DNA from: Ruminococcus sp.
Lineage (GTDB): Bacteria > Bacillota > Clostridia > Oscillospirales > Ruminococcaceae
DNA: 41,237 nucleotides
Assembly: GCA_017649325.1 (NCBI GenBank)
Contig: JAGCHA010000127.1
Coordinates: 1-41,237 of the forward strand
Direction of reading: 5' to 3'
Part shown: positions 1 through 8,116 of the stretch, piece by piece
Numbering within the stretch: the stretch's first letter is position 1
Layout: each line of letters starts with the position of its first letter
The notes under the pieces: model-generated
The model's input: only the letters and a program-made list of their open reading frames with translations
What the model was told of the DNA's origin: nothing
Databases searched by the model: none
Made by a program: the position numbers and the translations under genes

Positions 1-294
1 AAACAGCGTGTAGCCATCGCAAGAGCTATGGCAAACAATCCGTCGATAATTCTCGCCGACGAGCCTACGGGCGCTCTCGACAGCAAGACGGGACATATGG
101 TAATGGATATCTTCCATAAGCTCCACGATGAGGAGGGCAAGACTATCGTCCTCATCACTCACAGCCCCGAGCTTGCCGCTGAAACAGAACGTATCGTTAC
201 CATAAGCGACGGCTCTATCATATCCGATACGGGCGCTAAGGATAAAATCAAGCCCGAAGCTTTGAACGGTGAAACGGAGGTGAGCGCTGAATGA
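1..294 (+). CDS. ABC transporter ATP-binding protein, MacB/LolD type (3' part only)
   Basis: The frame is open from base 1, so the 5' part lies outside the window. What remains begins at the helix after the ABC signature ([14 protein letters not shown]), followed by Walker B plus D-loop ([16 protein letters not shown]; the E of DEPTG is the catalytic base) and the H-loop ([10 protein letters not shown]). These signatures and the partner gene fit the MacB/LolD group that powers FtsX-fold permeases, which in Firmicutes export antimicrobial peptides or lipids or act in envelope stress. The stop overlaps the start of the permease by 4 nt (ATGA), indicating translational coupling. The substrate cannot be read from the sequence. 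The Walker A region is not in view. Confidence 0.93.
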   Translation, partial: KQRVAIARAMANNPSIILADEPTGALDSKTGHMVMDIFHKLHDEEGKTIVLITHSPELAAETERIVTISDGSIISDTGAKDKIKPEALNGETEVSAE

Positions 295-1601
295 ACCTCT
301 GGGAAAACCTTAAAATGGCACTGGGTTCCATATTCGCGAACAAGCTGCGCTCGCTGCTGACGATGATAGGTATAATCATCGGTATCTGCGCTGTTATCAC
401 GATAACAACGCTCGGAACGACACTTCGCTCCACTATCACAACTACGCTCAACTCGCTCGGCTCGAACCTCATGGCGGTCAGCCTTACTCCACGCACGTCA
501 AGCTACTATGACTATGCCGATATTGAATGGACTTATGACGACTATATCAAGTATTCGCAGATAGAGAGGCTCGTCGAGGAATATCCCGAGCTTCGCATCG
601 CGGAGGAGAACCCCGTCGGCAAGGCGACTCTCAAGAATTCGCTCAAAAAAGAGCTCGGCGTGAACATGGTGGGTGCGTTCAACGGAACTCTTGACCAGAA
701 CGGTTCGAGAGTTGTTGCGGGACGTATGATATCCATGGGCGATGTCTCCGAGAAGAAGTACACCTGCGTGGTGTCGACTGTCTTTGTAAGACAGTACTTC
801 AAGAACAATGAAGAGCCTATCGGACAGACTATCAAGCTCACTTCCGAGAGCAACGGGCTCCCGTATGAATTCACTATCGTGGGCGTTTGTACGTATAATT
901 CGCTGATAAACGGCAACCTCTCGGGCAATGAGGACGATATGGTCACTCCTGTATATATCCCGAACTCCATCGCGCGAGAGATACAGGGCGAATACGGTGA
1001 GGATTTCTCATCGTACTGGGTGCTATCGTATGACCCGAAGACGGACGGAAAGGTCGCAAAGGCGAATCTGACCGCATTCTTCGACAAGGAGTATGCCGCT
1101 AACAAGAACTTCAAGACTATCGTTTCAAGCAATCAGGATATGATGAAGATAATCGACGTCATTATCAATGTCATCACGATCTTCGTGGCTGTTATTGCGT
1201 CTATATCGCTGATCGTCGGCGGCGTCGGAGTTATGAACATCATGCTCGTAAGCGTCACCGAGCGTACCCGCGAGATAGGTATCCGCAAGGCACTCGGTGC
1301 AAAAAAGACTACTATCAAGCTCCAGTTCGTTACCGAGGCTATGATAATGTGCCTTATCGGCGGTCTTATCGGCTTGTTCCTCGGTCTGTTCAACGGCTTC
1401 CTCGCGGGAGTTATCGCGAACCTCATCATCGGAAGTATCCCGACTGCTAAGCAGGTGCTCGGTACTATTACTATGGTGCCTTCTCCGCTCGCTATCGTGG
1501 TTTCTATCATATTCTCCATGCTCACGGGCGTGTTCTTCGGATATTACCCAGCAAGCAAGGCTGCTAAGATGAACCCAATAGACGCTTTGCGTTACGACTA
1601 A
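291..1601 (+). CDS. MacB/FtsX-type ABC transporter permease
   Basis: A 436-residue membrane protein. A first transmembrane helix lies near residues 17-40 ([19 protein letters not shown]), followed by a large extracytoplasmic MacB-like domain (about 45-285). Three C-terminal helices follow, with the typical FtsX-family stretch [20 protein letters not shown] and the ending [17 protein letters not shown]. This is the standard topology of MacB-type permeases, which work as mechanotransmitters coupling ATP hydrolysis to extracytoplasmic export. It overlaps the ATPase gene by 4 nt, so the two form one exporter. A bidirectional terminator follows directly. No third membrane-fusion gene is visible downstream; it could precede the ATPase outside the window. 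Substrate unknown. Confidence 0.93.
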   Translation: MNLWENLKMALGSIFANKLRSLLTMIGIIIGICAVITITTLGTTLRSTITTTLNSLGSNLMAVSLTPRTSSYYDYADIEWTYDDYIKYSQIERLVEEYPELRIAEENPVGKATLKNSLKKELGVNMVGAFNGTLDQNGSRVVAGRMISMGDVSEKKYTCVVSTVFVRQYFKNNEEPIGQTIKLTSESNGLPYEFTIVGVCTYNSLINGNLSGNEDDMVTPVYIPNSIAREIQGEYGEDFSSYWVLSYDPKTDGKVAKANLTAFFDKEYAANKNFKTIVSSNQDMMKIIDVIINVITIFVAVIASISLIVGGVGVMNIMLVSVTERTREIGIRKALGAKKTTIKLQFVTEAMIMCLIGGLIGLFLGLFNGFLAGVIANLIIGSIPTAKQVLGTITMVPSPLAIVVSIIFSMLTGVFFGYYPASKAAKMNPIDALRYD

Positions 1602-1604
1602 TAC

Positions 1605-1636
1605 AAAAAAACCGATGCTTTTGCATCGGTTTTTTG
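1605..1636 (+). terminator. Bidirectional intrinsic terminator
   Basis: CCGATGC and GCATCGG form a stem around a short T loop. A-run and T-run on the two sides make it work in both directions, between the convergent permease gene and the serine acetyltransferase gene. Confidence 0.9.
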
Positions 1637-1637
1637 C

Positions 1638-2597
1638 TTATATGATATAGAACCATGTTTCGTCCTGCGGGAGCTCCGTCTGCTGGACGGGTTTATCCGA
1701 TGAGAAGTTCACGCGGAGCTCGGGATTTTTTATGCTGACTCTTGCTCCCGCAGGGACTGACTTTGTGATGAACGCGTTGCCTCCGATGACTGCGTCGTGT
1801 CCGATGACTGTCTCGCCGCCGAGTATGGACGCTCCCGAATAGATCGTGACGTTGTCCTCTATGGTGGGGTGACGCTTACGGTTTTTCAAAAGCTGACCTC
1901 CGCGCGTGGAAAGCGCTCCGAGGGTAACGCCCTGATATATCTTGACATTGTCGCCTATCTCTGTAGTCTCGCCGATTACTATGCCAGTGCCGTGGTCAAT
2001 GAAAAAGTATTTGCCTATCGAAGCGCCCGGGTGGATGTCTATGCCTGTGACGCTGTGAGCGTGCTCTGTCATGATGCGCGGGATGAGCGGTACTCCGAGC
2101 AGGTGAAGCTCATGGGCGATGCGGTTGACGAGTATTGCAAACAGTCCGGGGTATGAGAAGATTATCTCCTCCTTGTTGAAGGCAGCAGGGTCTCCGCTGA
2201 AGGCTGCCTCCACATCTGTTGCGATGTAGTCGCGTATCTTGGGCAGTTTTTCGAGAAAATCAAGCGTGATGTCCCGCGCGGACTGCTCTATTTCGCACTG
2301 CGGCGCATTCTCGTATTTTGGATTGTAGCGCAGGACGACCGATATCTGCTGCGAGAGATTGTGTATGATGTCCTCGAGCTGTACGGCTATATTGCTCCTT
2401 ACTGTATATATGTGGAAGCGGTCGTTTTTGTAGTAGCCGGGGTAGATGATATTGCGTAGGCGCAGTATTATGGCGATGACCTTTTCCTTGTCGGGGTGGT
2501 CGAATGCGACGGTCTTGTCTATCGTGCGGTCGTGTCCGTAGTCGTCTATGAGTGTATCAACGAGGTGGTTTATCCTGCCCTCAAGCTTGTGAGACAT
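1638..2597 (-). CDS. cysE: Serine O-acetyltransferase (EpsC/CysE type)
   Basis: Transfers acetyl from acetyl-CoA to L-serine, giving O-acetylserine for cysteine synthesis in the cytoplasm. The 319-residue protein has the helical SAT N-terminal region (about 1-180) and a left-handed parallel beta-helix of hexapeptide repeats. The repeats carry DIHPGASIG, FIDHGTGIVIGETTEIG and IYQGVTLGALS, with the active-site His/Asp residues. Length and N-terminus match the longer EpsC form rather than the roughly 220-residue CysE of Bacillus. Start: ATG with AGGAGG 8 nt upstream. It stands alone, convergent with the ABC exporter, behind its own promoter. No cysK is adjacent and I saw no T-box leader. The C-terminal tail beyond the helix (ELPQDETWFYII) is the part that in the family contacts cysteine synthase or the inhibitor cysteine; this last point is family knowledge. 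Confidence 0.93.
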   Translation of the reverse strand: MSHKLEGRINHLVDTLIDDYGHDRTIDKTVAFDHPDKEKVIAIILRLRNIIYPGYYKNDRFHIYTVRSNIAVQLEDIIHNLSQQISVVLRYNPKYENAPQCEIEQSARDITLDFLEKLPKIRDYIATDVEAAFSGDPAAFNKEEIIFSYPGLFAILVNRIAHELHLLGVPLIPRIMTEHAHSVTGIDIHPGASIGKYFFIDHGTGIVIGETTEIGDNVKIYQGVTLGALSTRGGQLLKNRKRHPTIEDNVTIYSGASILGGETVIGHDAVIGGNAFITKSVPAGARVSIKNPELRVNFSSDKPVQQTELPQDETWFYII

Positions 2598-2634
2598 ATG
2601 CGGTTCCTCCTTGTAATGCCTATCGTTTCACTAT

Positions 2635-2663
2635 ATTATATCACATAATCATAAAAAATGCAA
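2635..2663 (-). promoter_or_regulatory. SigA-type promoter of the serine acetyltransferase gene
   Basis: Read on the minus strand: TTGCAT, 17 nt, TATAAT. The -10 ends about 38 nt before the ATG. No hairpin is evident in the leader. Confidence 0.75.
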
Positions 2664-2901
2664 CAGGCGCGGCAGTAAAGCTGCGTTTTTATTTTGGGGT
2701 ATGGTGCTCAGTGACAGATGTATTCGATAAATTGTACATACCGCCTTGAAATATTTGTAAGTACAACTGACCAAATATTGTGGGGGAGTATGACGGTGAT
2801 TAGCCGCAAACAGCACATATTCACTGTTTATTCCCTCTTGCATTAAGCAAAAATAGCAAAAAATAACCGATTAAAAACTAATCAGCAAAAAATGACTTGA
2901 A

Positions 2902-2930
2902 TTGTTCACAAAAACGTAATAAAATATATA
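2902..2930 (+). promoter_or_regulatory. Putative promoter and leader of the xylanase gene
   Basis: TTGTTC, 17 nt, TATATA: weaker than the other promoters in the window, as might suit a regulated gene. The leader holds a small stem-loop (CAGAG/CTCTG, 2955-2969) before the Shine-Dalgarno. Upstream in the 410-bp gap there are two inverted repeats that could be operators: TTGTAC...GTACAA (about 2735-2775) and GATTA-AAAAC-TAATC (about 2868-2883). No regulator is encoded next door. Promoter use is inferred from sequence only. Confidence 0.5.
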
Positions 2931-3016
2931 CAGAATCTGCGTAGGGGAGGGACACAGAGAAAGGCTCTGCGCCCGACGCGGTACGATTCATCCATTTAAC
3001 GAAAGGAATGATACAC

Positions 3017-5860
3017 ATGAGATTGAACGGTATCAGGCGCTTTGTTAGCGGTGTAGTCGCAGGACTCGTTTGTATGTCGTCCGTCACCATCGGCGGACTA
3101 ATGAACGCATACGCTGACAAGGTTCTCCAGACAAGCCCGGGCCATACTCAGGAAACAGGTACCTACAACGGCTACCACCATGAGATCTGGCAGGCAGACA
3201 CACCCAACTCGTCCACAATGACGCTCTATGACAACGGAGGCGGCTTCGGTACGAGCTGGAAATGCGGACCTAACGGCTCAAGAGGTAACTTCCTCGCCCG
3301 CCGCGGACTCTTCTACGGTCTTAACAACCCCAAACACTGGCAGGATTACGGCGGATTTACCTGCAACTTCGATTGCAGCTGGTCGGCAGGCTCATCAGGT
3401 AACTCCCGTATCTGTATCTACGGCTGGACTCAGAACCCTCTCGTTGAGTTCTACATCATCGAGGACTGGAAAAACTGGCGTCCGACTTCCAACAACGCTA
3501 AACAGGTTACTATCGACGGCAGCGTTTACGATGTATTCACAAATCCCATGAACTCGTATACTATCGAGGGCAACAAGGCTTTCACTCAGTACATCAGCGT
3601 TCGCCGCGATACAAGAACTAAGGGTACTATCAGCATATCCAAGCACTTCGAGGCTTGGGAGTCCCTCGGCATGAAAATGGGCGGTCTCTATGAGGTAGCC
3701 TTCAACGTTGAGGGATGGGAGAGTGACGGTCAGGCTGACGTTAAGACACTCAGCATCACTGAGACTATCCCGCCCGATAAAGACGAGCCCGTTGAGCCTC
3801 CGAAGGCTGACGCGAACGGTGACTTCCTCACTGAGAATTTCGAGAACGGCAAGGGCAGCTTCACAGGCAGAGGCGACGGTACAACTGTTTCTGTAGACAA
3901 TAAGAACTACTACGACGGCAACAGCTCGCTCAAGGCTTCCAACAGAGGCGATAACTGGCACGGCGCTGCTATCAAGCTTGATTCTTCAACTTTAGTTGCG
4001 GGTCAGACCTACAGCATCAGCGCAGCAGGTCTCCAGCAGAGTGGTTCATCCACAACTCTCAAGCTCTCCCTTGAGTACACATCAGGCGGCACTCAGGATT
4101 GGGCTGACGTTGCTAAGGAAACTGCCAAGAGCGGCGAGTGGACCAAGCTCGAGAACACTTCGTTCACCGTTCCTTCAGGCGCTTCAAGCATGACTCTCTA
4201 TATCGAAGCTCCCGACAGCCTCACAGACCTCTGGATAGATTCTCTCCAGATCTCCGAAAAAGGCAAGGCTTCTTCCGTAAGGACAGGCGGCGGTACAGTT
4301 GACGGTTCTTCTGTTCCTACTGTTACTACTGCTACAAGCAGCTATTCCAATCCTACAACCACACAGGCAGTTATCTCTTCTCCTGATGGTATTGCTGCGC
4401 ATCAGAACAACAATTACACATACGATAAGAACGGTACAGGTTTAAAGGATTACTACGGCGAGTGCTTCCGTATAGGTACAGCAGTAAATGCACGTAATAT
4501 CCAGAATCCTCAGGTACAGCAGTTCATCAAGACGCACTTCAACTCCATCACATGTGAGAACGAGATGAAGCCTGATACTATCTGTGACCGCAGCCGTTCA
4601 TCGGGCGACAACATTGCTATCAACCTTTCATCTGCTGCTCCTATCCTCAAATTCTGTGAGCAGAACAATATTGGTCTCCGTGGACATACATTCGTATGGT
4701 ACTCACAGACCCCCGGCTGGATCTTCAGAGAGAACTTCAGCGATAACGGCGCAATGGTTTCTCCCGATCGCATGAACAAGCGTCTCGAGAGCATGATCAA
4801 GAACACATTTGATACTCTCAAGAGAGATTATCCTAACCTTCAGGTTTATTCTTACGACGTATGTAATGAGCTCTTCCAGAACGACGGCGGCGGTTTCCGC
4901 GGCGATGGTAAGGAATACTCCGACTGGTGGAGCTGCTACCACAGCGACCAGTTCGTAATCAACGCTTTCAAGTACGCAAGACAGTATGCTCCTGAGGGCT
5001 GCAAGCTTTACATGAACGATTATAACGAGTACTTCGTTGCTAAGCGCGATGACCTCTACAAGATGGCTAAGAAGATAATCGCAGAGGGCGACTACATCGA
5101 CGGTATCGGTATGCAGTCTCATATGCACGCTGCAGACTTCGGCGGCACAGGCAGTGCTACAAAGTCTACAGATTCTCAGTTCGGCACTTATGCTGATGCT
5201 ATCGACCTCTTCAACAGCCTCGGTCTCGATGTTCAGATAACTGAGCTCGACGTTACTAACTGCGCTGCAAAGAATGGCGCTGACCTCTTCGTTGACATCT
5301 TCAGACAGGCTGCTATCCGTCATAACAACATCTCAAGCTTCACACTCTGGGGTCACTGCGATTCCGCAAGCTGGAGAAATTCTTACAATGACGGCGGTAA
5401 GCCCCTTCCCTTCGACAGCAACTGCCAGCCTAAGTCATTCTACAACGACATCATCGCTGTTCCTGCTCAGGTATTAGAGGCTGAGAAGCAGACAACAACA
5501 ACTACTACTACAACTACCACCACTACAACTACAACAACAACAACAACTACTACCACGACTACCACGACTACAACCACAACAACAGAAGAGCAGACAACTA
5601 CTACCACAACAACAGTTACAACTGCTGCTCCCGTTGCTTCTAAGTACGGCGACGCGAACCTCGATAATAAGATAAGCGTTGCTGACGCTGTAGCTATCCT
5701 CCAGCACATCGGCAACCGCGATAAGTACGGTCTCAAAGCTCAGGGTCTGATAAACGCTGACGTTGACGGTGATGAGGGCGTTACTGCTAAGGATGCTCTC
5801 GTTATCCAGCAGGTAGATGCAGGTACTTACAATCAGTCTGACCTTCCTCTGAAAGGTTAA
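3017..5860 (+). CDS. Bimodular endo-1,4-beta-xylanase, GH11-CBM22-GH10-dockerin
   Basis: Secreted cellulosomal hemicellulase that cleaves xylan backbones. Order (residues counted from 3017): signal peptide to about 33 (ends MNAYA); GH11 about 36-250, with nucleophile E144 in NPLVEFYIIE and acid/base E232 in NVEGWES; CBM22 about 265-415; short Ser/Thr linker; GH10 about 475-818, with acid/base E618 in DVCNELF and nucleophile E743 in ITELDV; 31 consecutive threonines (826-856); and a C-terminal dockerin with two Ca2+ loops (GDANLDNKISVADAVAIL; ADVDGDEGVTAKDALVIQ). GH11 and GH10 in one chain is an arrangement known from Ruminococcus flavefaciens xylanases. An ATG at 3008 is in frame, but AAAGGA ends at 3007, directly against it. 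The ATG at 3017 has correct spacing and gives a clean signal peptide. Monocistronic, with a strong terminator. All four catalytic Glu are present. Confidence 0.95.
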   Translation: MRLNGIRRFVSGVVAGLVCMSSVTIGGLMNAYADKVLQTSPGHTQETGTYNGYHHEIWQADTPNSSTMTLYDNGGGFGTSWKCGPNGSRGNFLARRGLFYGLNNPKHWQDYGGFTCNFDCSWSAGSSGNSRICIYGWTQNPLVEFYIIEDWKNWRPTSNNAKQVTIDGSVYDVFTNPMNSYTIEGNKAFTQYISVRRDTRTKGTISISKHFEAWESLGMKMGGLYEVAFNVEGWESDGQADVKTLSITETIPPDKDEPVEPPKADANGDFLTENFENGKGSFTGRGDGTTVSVDNKNYYDGNSSLKASNRGDNWHGAAIKLDSSTLVAGQTYSISAAGLQQSGSSTTLKLSLEYTSGGTQDWADVAKETAKSGEWTKLENTSFTVPSGASSMTLYIEAPDSLTDLWIDSLQISEKGKASSVRTGGGTVDGSSVPTVTTATSSYSNPTTTQAVISSPDGIAAHQNNNYTYDKNGTGLKDYYGECFRIGTAVNARNIQNPQVQQFIKTHFNSITCENEMKPDTICDRSRSSGDNIAINLSSAAPILKFCEQNNIGLRGHTFVWYSQTPGWIFRENFSDNGAMVSPDRMNKRLESMIKNTFDTLKRDYPNLQVYSYDVCNELFQNDGGGFRGDGKEYSDWWSCYHSDQFVINAFKYARQYAPEGCKLYMNDYNEYFVAKRDDLYKMAKKIIAEGDYIDGIGMQSHMHAADFGGTGSATKSTDSQFGTYADAIDLFNSLGLDVQITELDVTNCAAKNGADLFVDIFRQAAIRHNNISSFTLWGHCDSASWRNSYNDGGKPLPFDSNCQPKSFYNDIIAVPAQVLEAEKQTTTTTTTTTTTTTTTTTTTTTTTTTTTTTTTEEQTTTTTTTVTTAAPVASKYGDANLDNKISVADAVAILQHIGNRDKYGLKAQGLINADVDGDEGVTAKDALVIQQVDAGTYNQSDLPLKG
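5492..5620 (+). repeat. Polythreonine-coding tract (interdomain linker)
   Basis: 31 Thr codons in a row (5492-5584), then Glu-Glu-Gln and a further 7 Thr. The codons are a mixture of ACA, ACT, ACC and ACG, so the protein repeat is kept while the DNA is not a pure microsatellite. The linker joins GH10 to the dockerin. Such tracts are typical O-glycosylated spacers in ruminococcal cellulosome enzymes (family knowledge). Confidence 0.9.
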
Positions 5861-5880
5861 TTGAAAAGTGATATAACGTT

Positions 5881-5918
5881 AAAACGGAGCGGCTTTTGCC
5901 GCTCCGTTTTTGTTTTTT
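5881..5918 (+). terminator. Intrinsic terminator of the xylanase gene
   Basis: Ten-base-pair stem ACGGAGCGGC/GCCGCTCCGT with a TTTT loop, followed by a T-rich tract. Located 20 nt after the stop codon. Confidence 0.92.
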
Positions 5919-5982
5919 GGTGTATTTGCGCTGAAAAGCTGTTAACAAACAGATACCGTTCTTCTTCACTAAACATTATTCA

Positions 5983-6183
5983 CTATTTCTTCATTGAGTA
6001 CGTACGAACGTGCAGATTATCCCTGACATCATCCCAGTATTCAAAAAAAGCTTCGTACTCCTTGCCATTAGTGAAGTCTTTATTAGTCAGACCGATGTAG
6101 CGAACGATCGCAGGTCGAAACTGCTGAGAAGAGTTTATAGTCTCACGGTCAGCTGAGATTTCAGACTTATTCGGTTTCCTCAT
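5983..6183 (-). CDS. Small uncharacterised protein (66 aa)
   Basis: I do not recognise the family. The 66-residue product is soluble and charged, has no signal peptide, and contains a YIGLTN...GKEYEAFFEYWDD segment. That segment resembles the short beta-rich domains of many small Firmicutes hypotheticals; the resemblance is weak. The ATG has a good Shine-Dalgarno (GAGGTG, about 8 nt upstream). A 7-bp stem-loop (AACAGGG/CCCTGTT, 6212-6231) lies just upstream of that, in its probable leader. No promoter was identified. It points away from the kptA remnant. Base composition is AT-richer than the neighbouring enzyme genes. Confidence 0.5.
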   Translation of the reverse strand: MRKPNKSEISADRETINSSQQFRPAIVRYIGLTNKDFTNGKEYEAFFEYWDDVRDNLHVRTYSMKK

Positions 6184-6223
6184 TAATAATCACCTCAAAA
6201 GAATATATCTGAACAGGGGATAA

Positions 6224-6628
6224 GCCCTGTTACCGACAAGTTATCTGTATCATGGCACGACGGCTGAGGCACTTGAAGCTATACTGAAAAGCGGAGCAAT
6301 AAAGAAAATGAAGCGCCACGCTGTACATCTGCACAGTGACATCAATGAAGTGTGGAGAGCAGCCGAACGTTGGGGCACGACGCCTGTTGTGCTGAAAATA
6401 TCTGCTTACGATATGAGTATAGACGGATATACTTTCGGCGTTCCAGCTTCAGACCGACCTTGGGGAAAATCTCGCTGTGTCACTTTGAACGGTAAGGAAC
6501 TATGTGATAGTGGAATATGGCTTACAGAAGAAGTTTCAGTGAAGTATCTGTGCAATCCTGTTTACAAGAAGAGTAATGGTGAAATTGAAAACACTTATTT
6601 AGATCATAAACTGAAATGGGATAGCTGA
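6224..6628 (+). pseudogene. kptA: RNA 2'-phosphotransferase (KptA/Tpt1), C-terminal remnant
   Basis: Reading in frame from a stop at 6221-6223 gives LPTSYLYHGTTAEALEAIL, then RHAVHLHSD, PVVLKISA and GIWLTEEVSVKYL. These match, in order, the LYHGT, H-V-H-L-S, P-V-V-L and VWLTE-VP blocks of the KptA/Tpt1 family, which removes the 2'-phosphate left on spliced or repaired RNA by transfer to NAD+. The family is about 180 residues long. The N-terminal winged-helix half, with the KQRFE and RANQGHS blocks that hold catalytic Arg and His, is absent, and no start codon with a ribosome site precedes the conserved part. The ATG at 6308 lies inside the domain. I read this as a truncated, inactive gene. 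It lies 285 bp before rtcB on the same strand, so it may be the relic of an RNA-repair operon. Confidence 0.75.
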
Positions 6629-6673
6629 ATACCGTTCATTCCATTACAGTTCAGTTACATTTTTCAAATATAC

Positions 6674-6702
6674 TTGACTTCTGAACTGTACACGGCTATA
6701 AT
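6674..6702 (+). promoter_or_regulatory. SigA-type promoter of the rtcB leader
   Basis: TTGACT, 17 nt, TATAAT. The predicted transcript starts near 6709 and would run about 205 nt before the rtcB ATG, through a small ORF and an intrinsic terminator. Confidence 0.8.
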
Positions 6703-6735
6703 AAAGCCATATTCTAAGAAAGGACGGTGAGCTCT

Positions 6736-6828
6736 ATGCCAAATTCAAATTCATACTCATATTCAAGTAACAAGAAAATCAAATATTATAAGCATGGAGT
6801 TTGCCTGCACAGCCGTATAATGCACTGA
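6736..6828 (+). CDS. Putative 30-aa leader peptide upstream of rtcB
   Basis: ATG preceded by AAAGGACGGTGAG encodes a 30-residue peptide that is Ser/Asn/Tyr-rich at first (MPNSNSYSYSSNKK) and then basic with one Cys (KHGVCLHSRIMH). It sits between a strong promoter and a terminator-like hairpin that precedes rtcB, the layout of an attenuator leader. Nothing proves that it is translated. The codons are not a run of one amino acid, so classic amino-acid attenuation is not evident. I do not recognise a family. Confidence 0.4.
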   Translation: MPNSNSYSYSSNKKIKYYKHGVCLHSRIMH

Positions 6829-6859
6829 GATAGGTGTATTGTTTTCGGTATACATTTCT

Positions 6860-6890
6860 GCGCTCCTGCGTCAAACAGGGGCGCTTTTTT
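6860..6890 (+). terminator. Intrinsic terminator or attenuator in the rtcB leader
   Basis: Nine-base-pair stem GCGCTCCTG/CAGGGGCGC (one G-U pair), 7-nt loop, then T6. It lies after the promoter at 6674 and 23 nt before rtcB's ATG, so rtcB expression from that promoter requires read-through or antitermination. Confidence 0.85.
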
Positions 6891-6913
6891 GTTGCGGGCG
6901 GAAAGGAAAAACT

Positions 6914-8116
6914 ATGATAGAATTAACAGGAAAATACAACACAGCAAAGGTATTCACAGATGTTGTGGAACAGACTGCGATATCGCAGATAATCACAATG
7001 TGCAACCAACATATGAGCGAAGGACTGAATATCCGTATAATGCCAGACGTTCACGCAGGAGCAGGTTGTACTATCGGTACGACGATGACTGTAAAGGATA
7101 AAGTAGTGCCCAATTTCGTAGGTGTAGATATCGGCTGCGGAATGGAGACAGTCCGCATCAAGGAGAAGCATATCGAGCTCCAGAAGCTCGATAAGCTCAT
7201 ACGCGAGAAGATACCCTCGGGGTTCAGCATACGTGACGAAGCACACCGATACAGTGAGCAGATAGATCTTTCGGATCTGTACTGCTTTGACAAGATAAAG
7301 TCTGCCCGTGCGGAACTGAGTATCGGCACTCTCGGCGGAGGTAATCACTTTATCGAAGCCGATAAGGGCGAGGACGGTAGTATATACATTGTTATACACT
7401 CGGGCTCGCGTCACCTCGGCGTTGAGACAGCAACATACTATCAGGAGAAGGCTTTTCAGAACATCGCATGCAACCGCGAGGACGTCGAGGCTCTGATAGA
7501 GCTGTACAAGTCTCAGGGCAAGGAAAAGAAGATAGAGCAAGCTCTGAAGAAGCTCAAAAATACAGGTAAGATAGGCATACCAAAGAATCTCTCCTACTGC
7601 GAGGGTGAGCTTTTCGACCAGTATATTCACGATATGAAGATAGTTCAGCAGTTCGCGATGATAAACCGTCAGGCGATGATGGACGAAATAATCAAGGGAA
7701 TGCATCTTCACGTCGAGGAGCAGTTCACGACTATCCACAATTACATCGACACAGAGACTATGATACTCCGAAAGGGTGCCGTATCCGCTCAGGCAGGCGA
7801 AAAGCTGCTTATACCAATAAATATGCGCGACGGCAGCCTTATCTGTACCGGAAAGGGCAATCCCGACTGGAACTTCTCTGCTCCGCACGGTGCAGGACGT
7901 CTTATGTCGCGTTCGCAGGCGAAGGAGAGCTTCACGGTGTCGGAGTTCAAGAAGCAGATGGACGGTATCTACACGACATCTGTCAACGCAGGAACGCTTG
8001 ACGAGTGTCCGATGGCGTATAAGTCGATAAATGATATTGTTGCCAATATCGGCGATACGGTGGAGATAAACGAGGTCATAAAGCCTATCTACAACTTCAA
8101 GGCAGGTGAAGAATAA
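6914..8116 (+). CDS. rtcB: RNA-splicing ligase RtcB
   Basis: Joins RNA ends with 2',3'-cyclic or 3'-phosphate to 5'-OH using GTP and Mn2+; in bacteria it repairs cleaved tRNA and rRNA. The 400-residue protein carries the metal-site Cys75 (VDIGCGME), His145 (GGGNHFIE), His162 (IHSGSRHLG) and His277 (TTIHNYID). The guanylate-accepting His325 is in SAPHGAGRLMSR. The N-terminal MPDVHAGAG motif is intact. Start: the ATG at 6914 has AAAGGA 6 nt upstream; the longer frame from 6839 has no ribosome site and runs through the terminator hairpin, so I rejected it. The stop overlaps the next small gene (TAATG). Regulation probably involves the leader. No rtcA, rtcR or archease gene is seen nearby. Confidence 0.96.
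   Translation: MIELTGKYNTAKVFTDVVEQTAISQIITMCNQHMSEGLNIRIMPDVHAGAGCTIGTTMTVKDKVVPNFVGVDIGCGMETVRIKEKHIELQKLDKLIREKIPSGFSIRDEAHRYSEQIDLSDLYCFDKIKSARAELSIGTLGGGNHFIEADKGEDGSIYIVIHSGSRHLGVETATYYQEKAFQNIACNREDVEALIELYKSQGKEKKIEQALKKLKNTGKIGIPKNLSYCEGELFDQYIHDMKIVQQFAMINRQAMMDEIIKGMHLHVEEQFTTIHNYIDTETMILRKGAVSAQAGEKLLIPINMRDGSLICTGKGNPDWNFSAPHGAGRLMSRSQAKESFTVSEFKKQMDGIYTTSVNAGTLDECPMAYKSINDIVANIGDTVEINEVIKPIYNFKAGEE

Noticed and set aside
5492-5620. CRISPR-like or microsatellite repeat
   Set aside because: The repetition is at protein level only, with mixed Thr codons and no spacers.
5467-5736. Minus-strand polyvaline/polycysteine frames across the Thr linker
   Set aside because: Reverse reading of the polythreonine tract, not genes.
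6839-6913. Longer start of RtcB
   Set aside because: It would translate through the intrinsic terminator and lacks a ribosome site; family N-termini align to the ATG at 6914.
6923-7888. Minus-strand frame of 321 codons opposite rtcB
   Set aside because: RtcB motifs are unambiguous on the other strand and the mirror product has no recognisable features.
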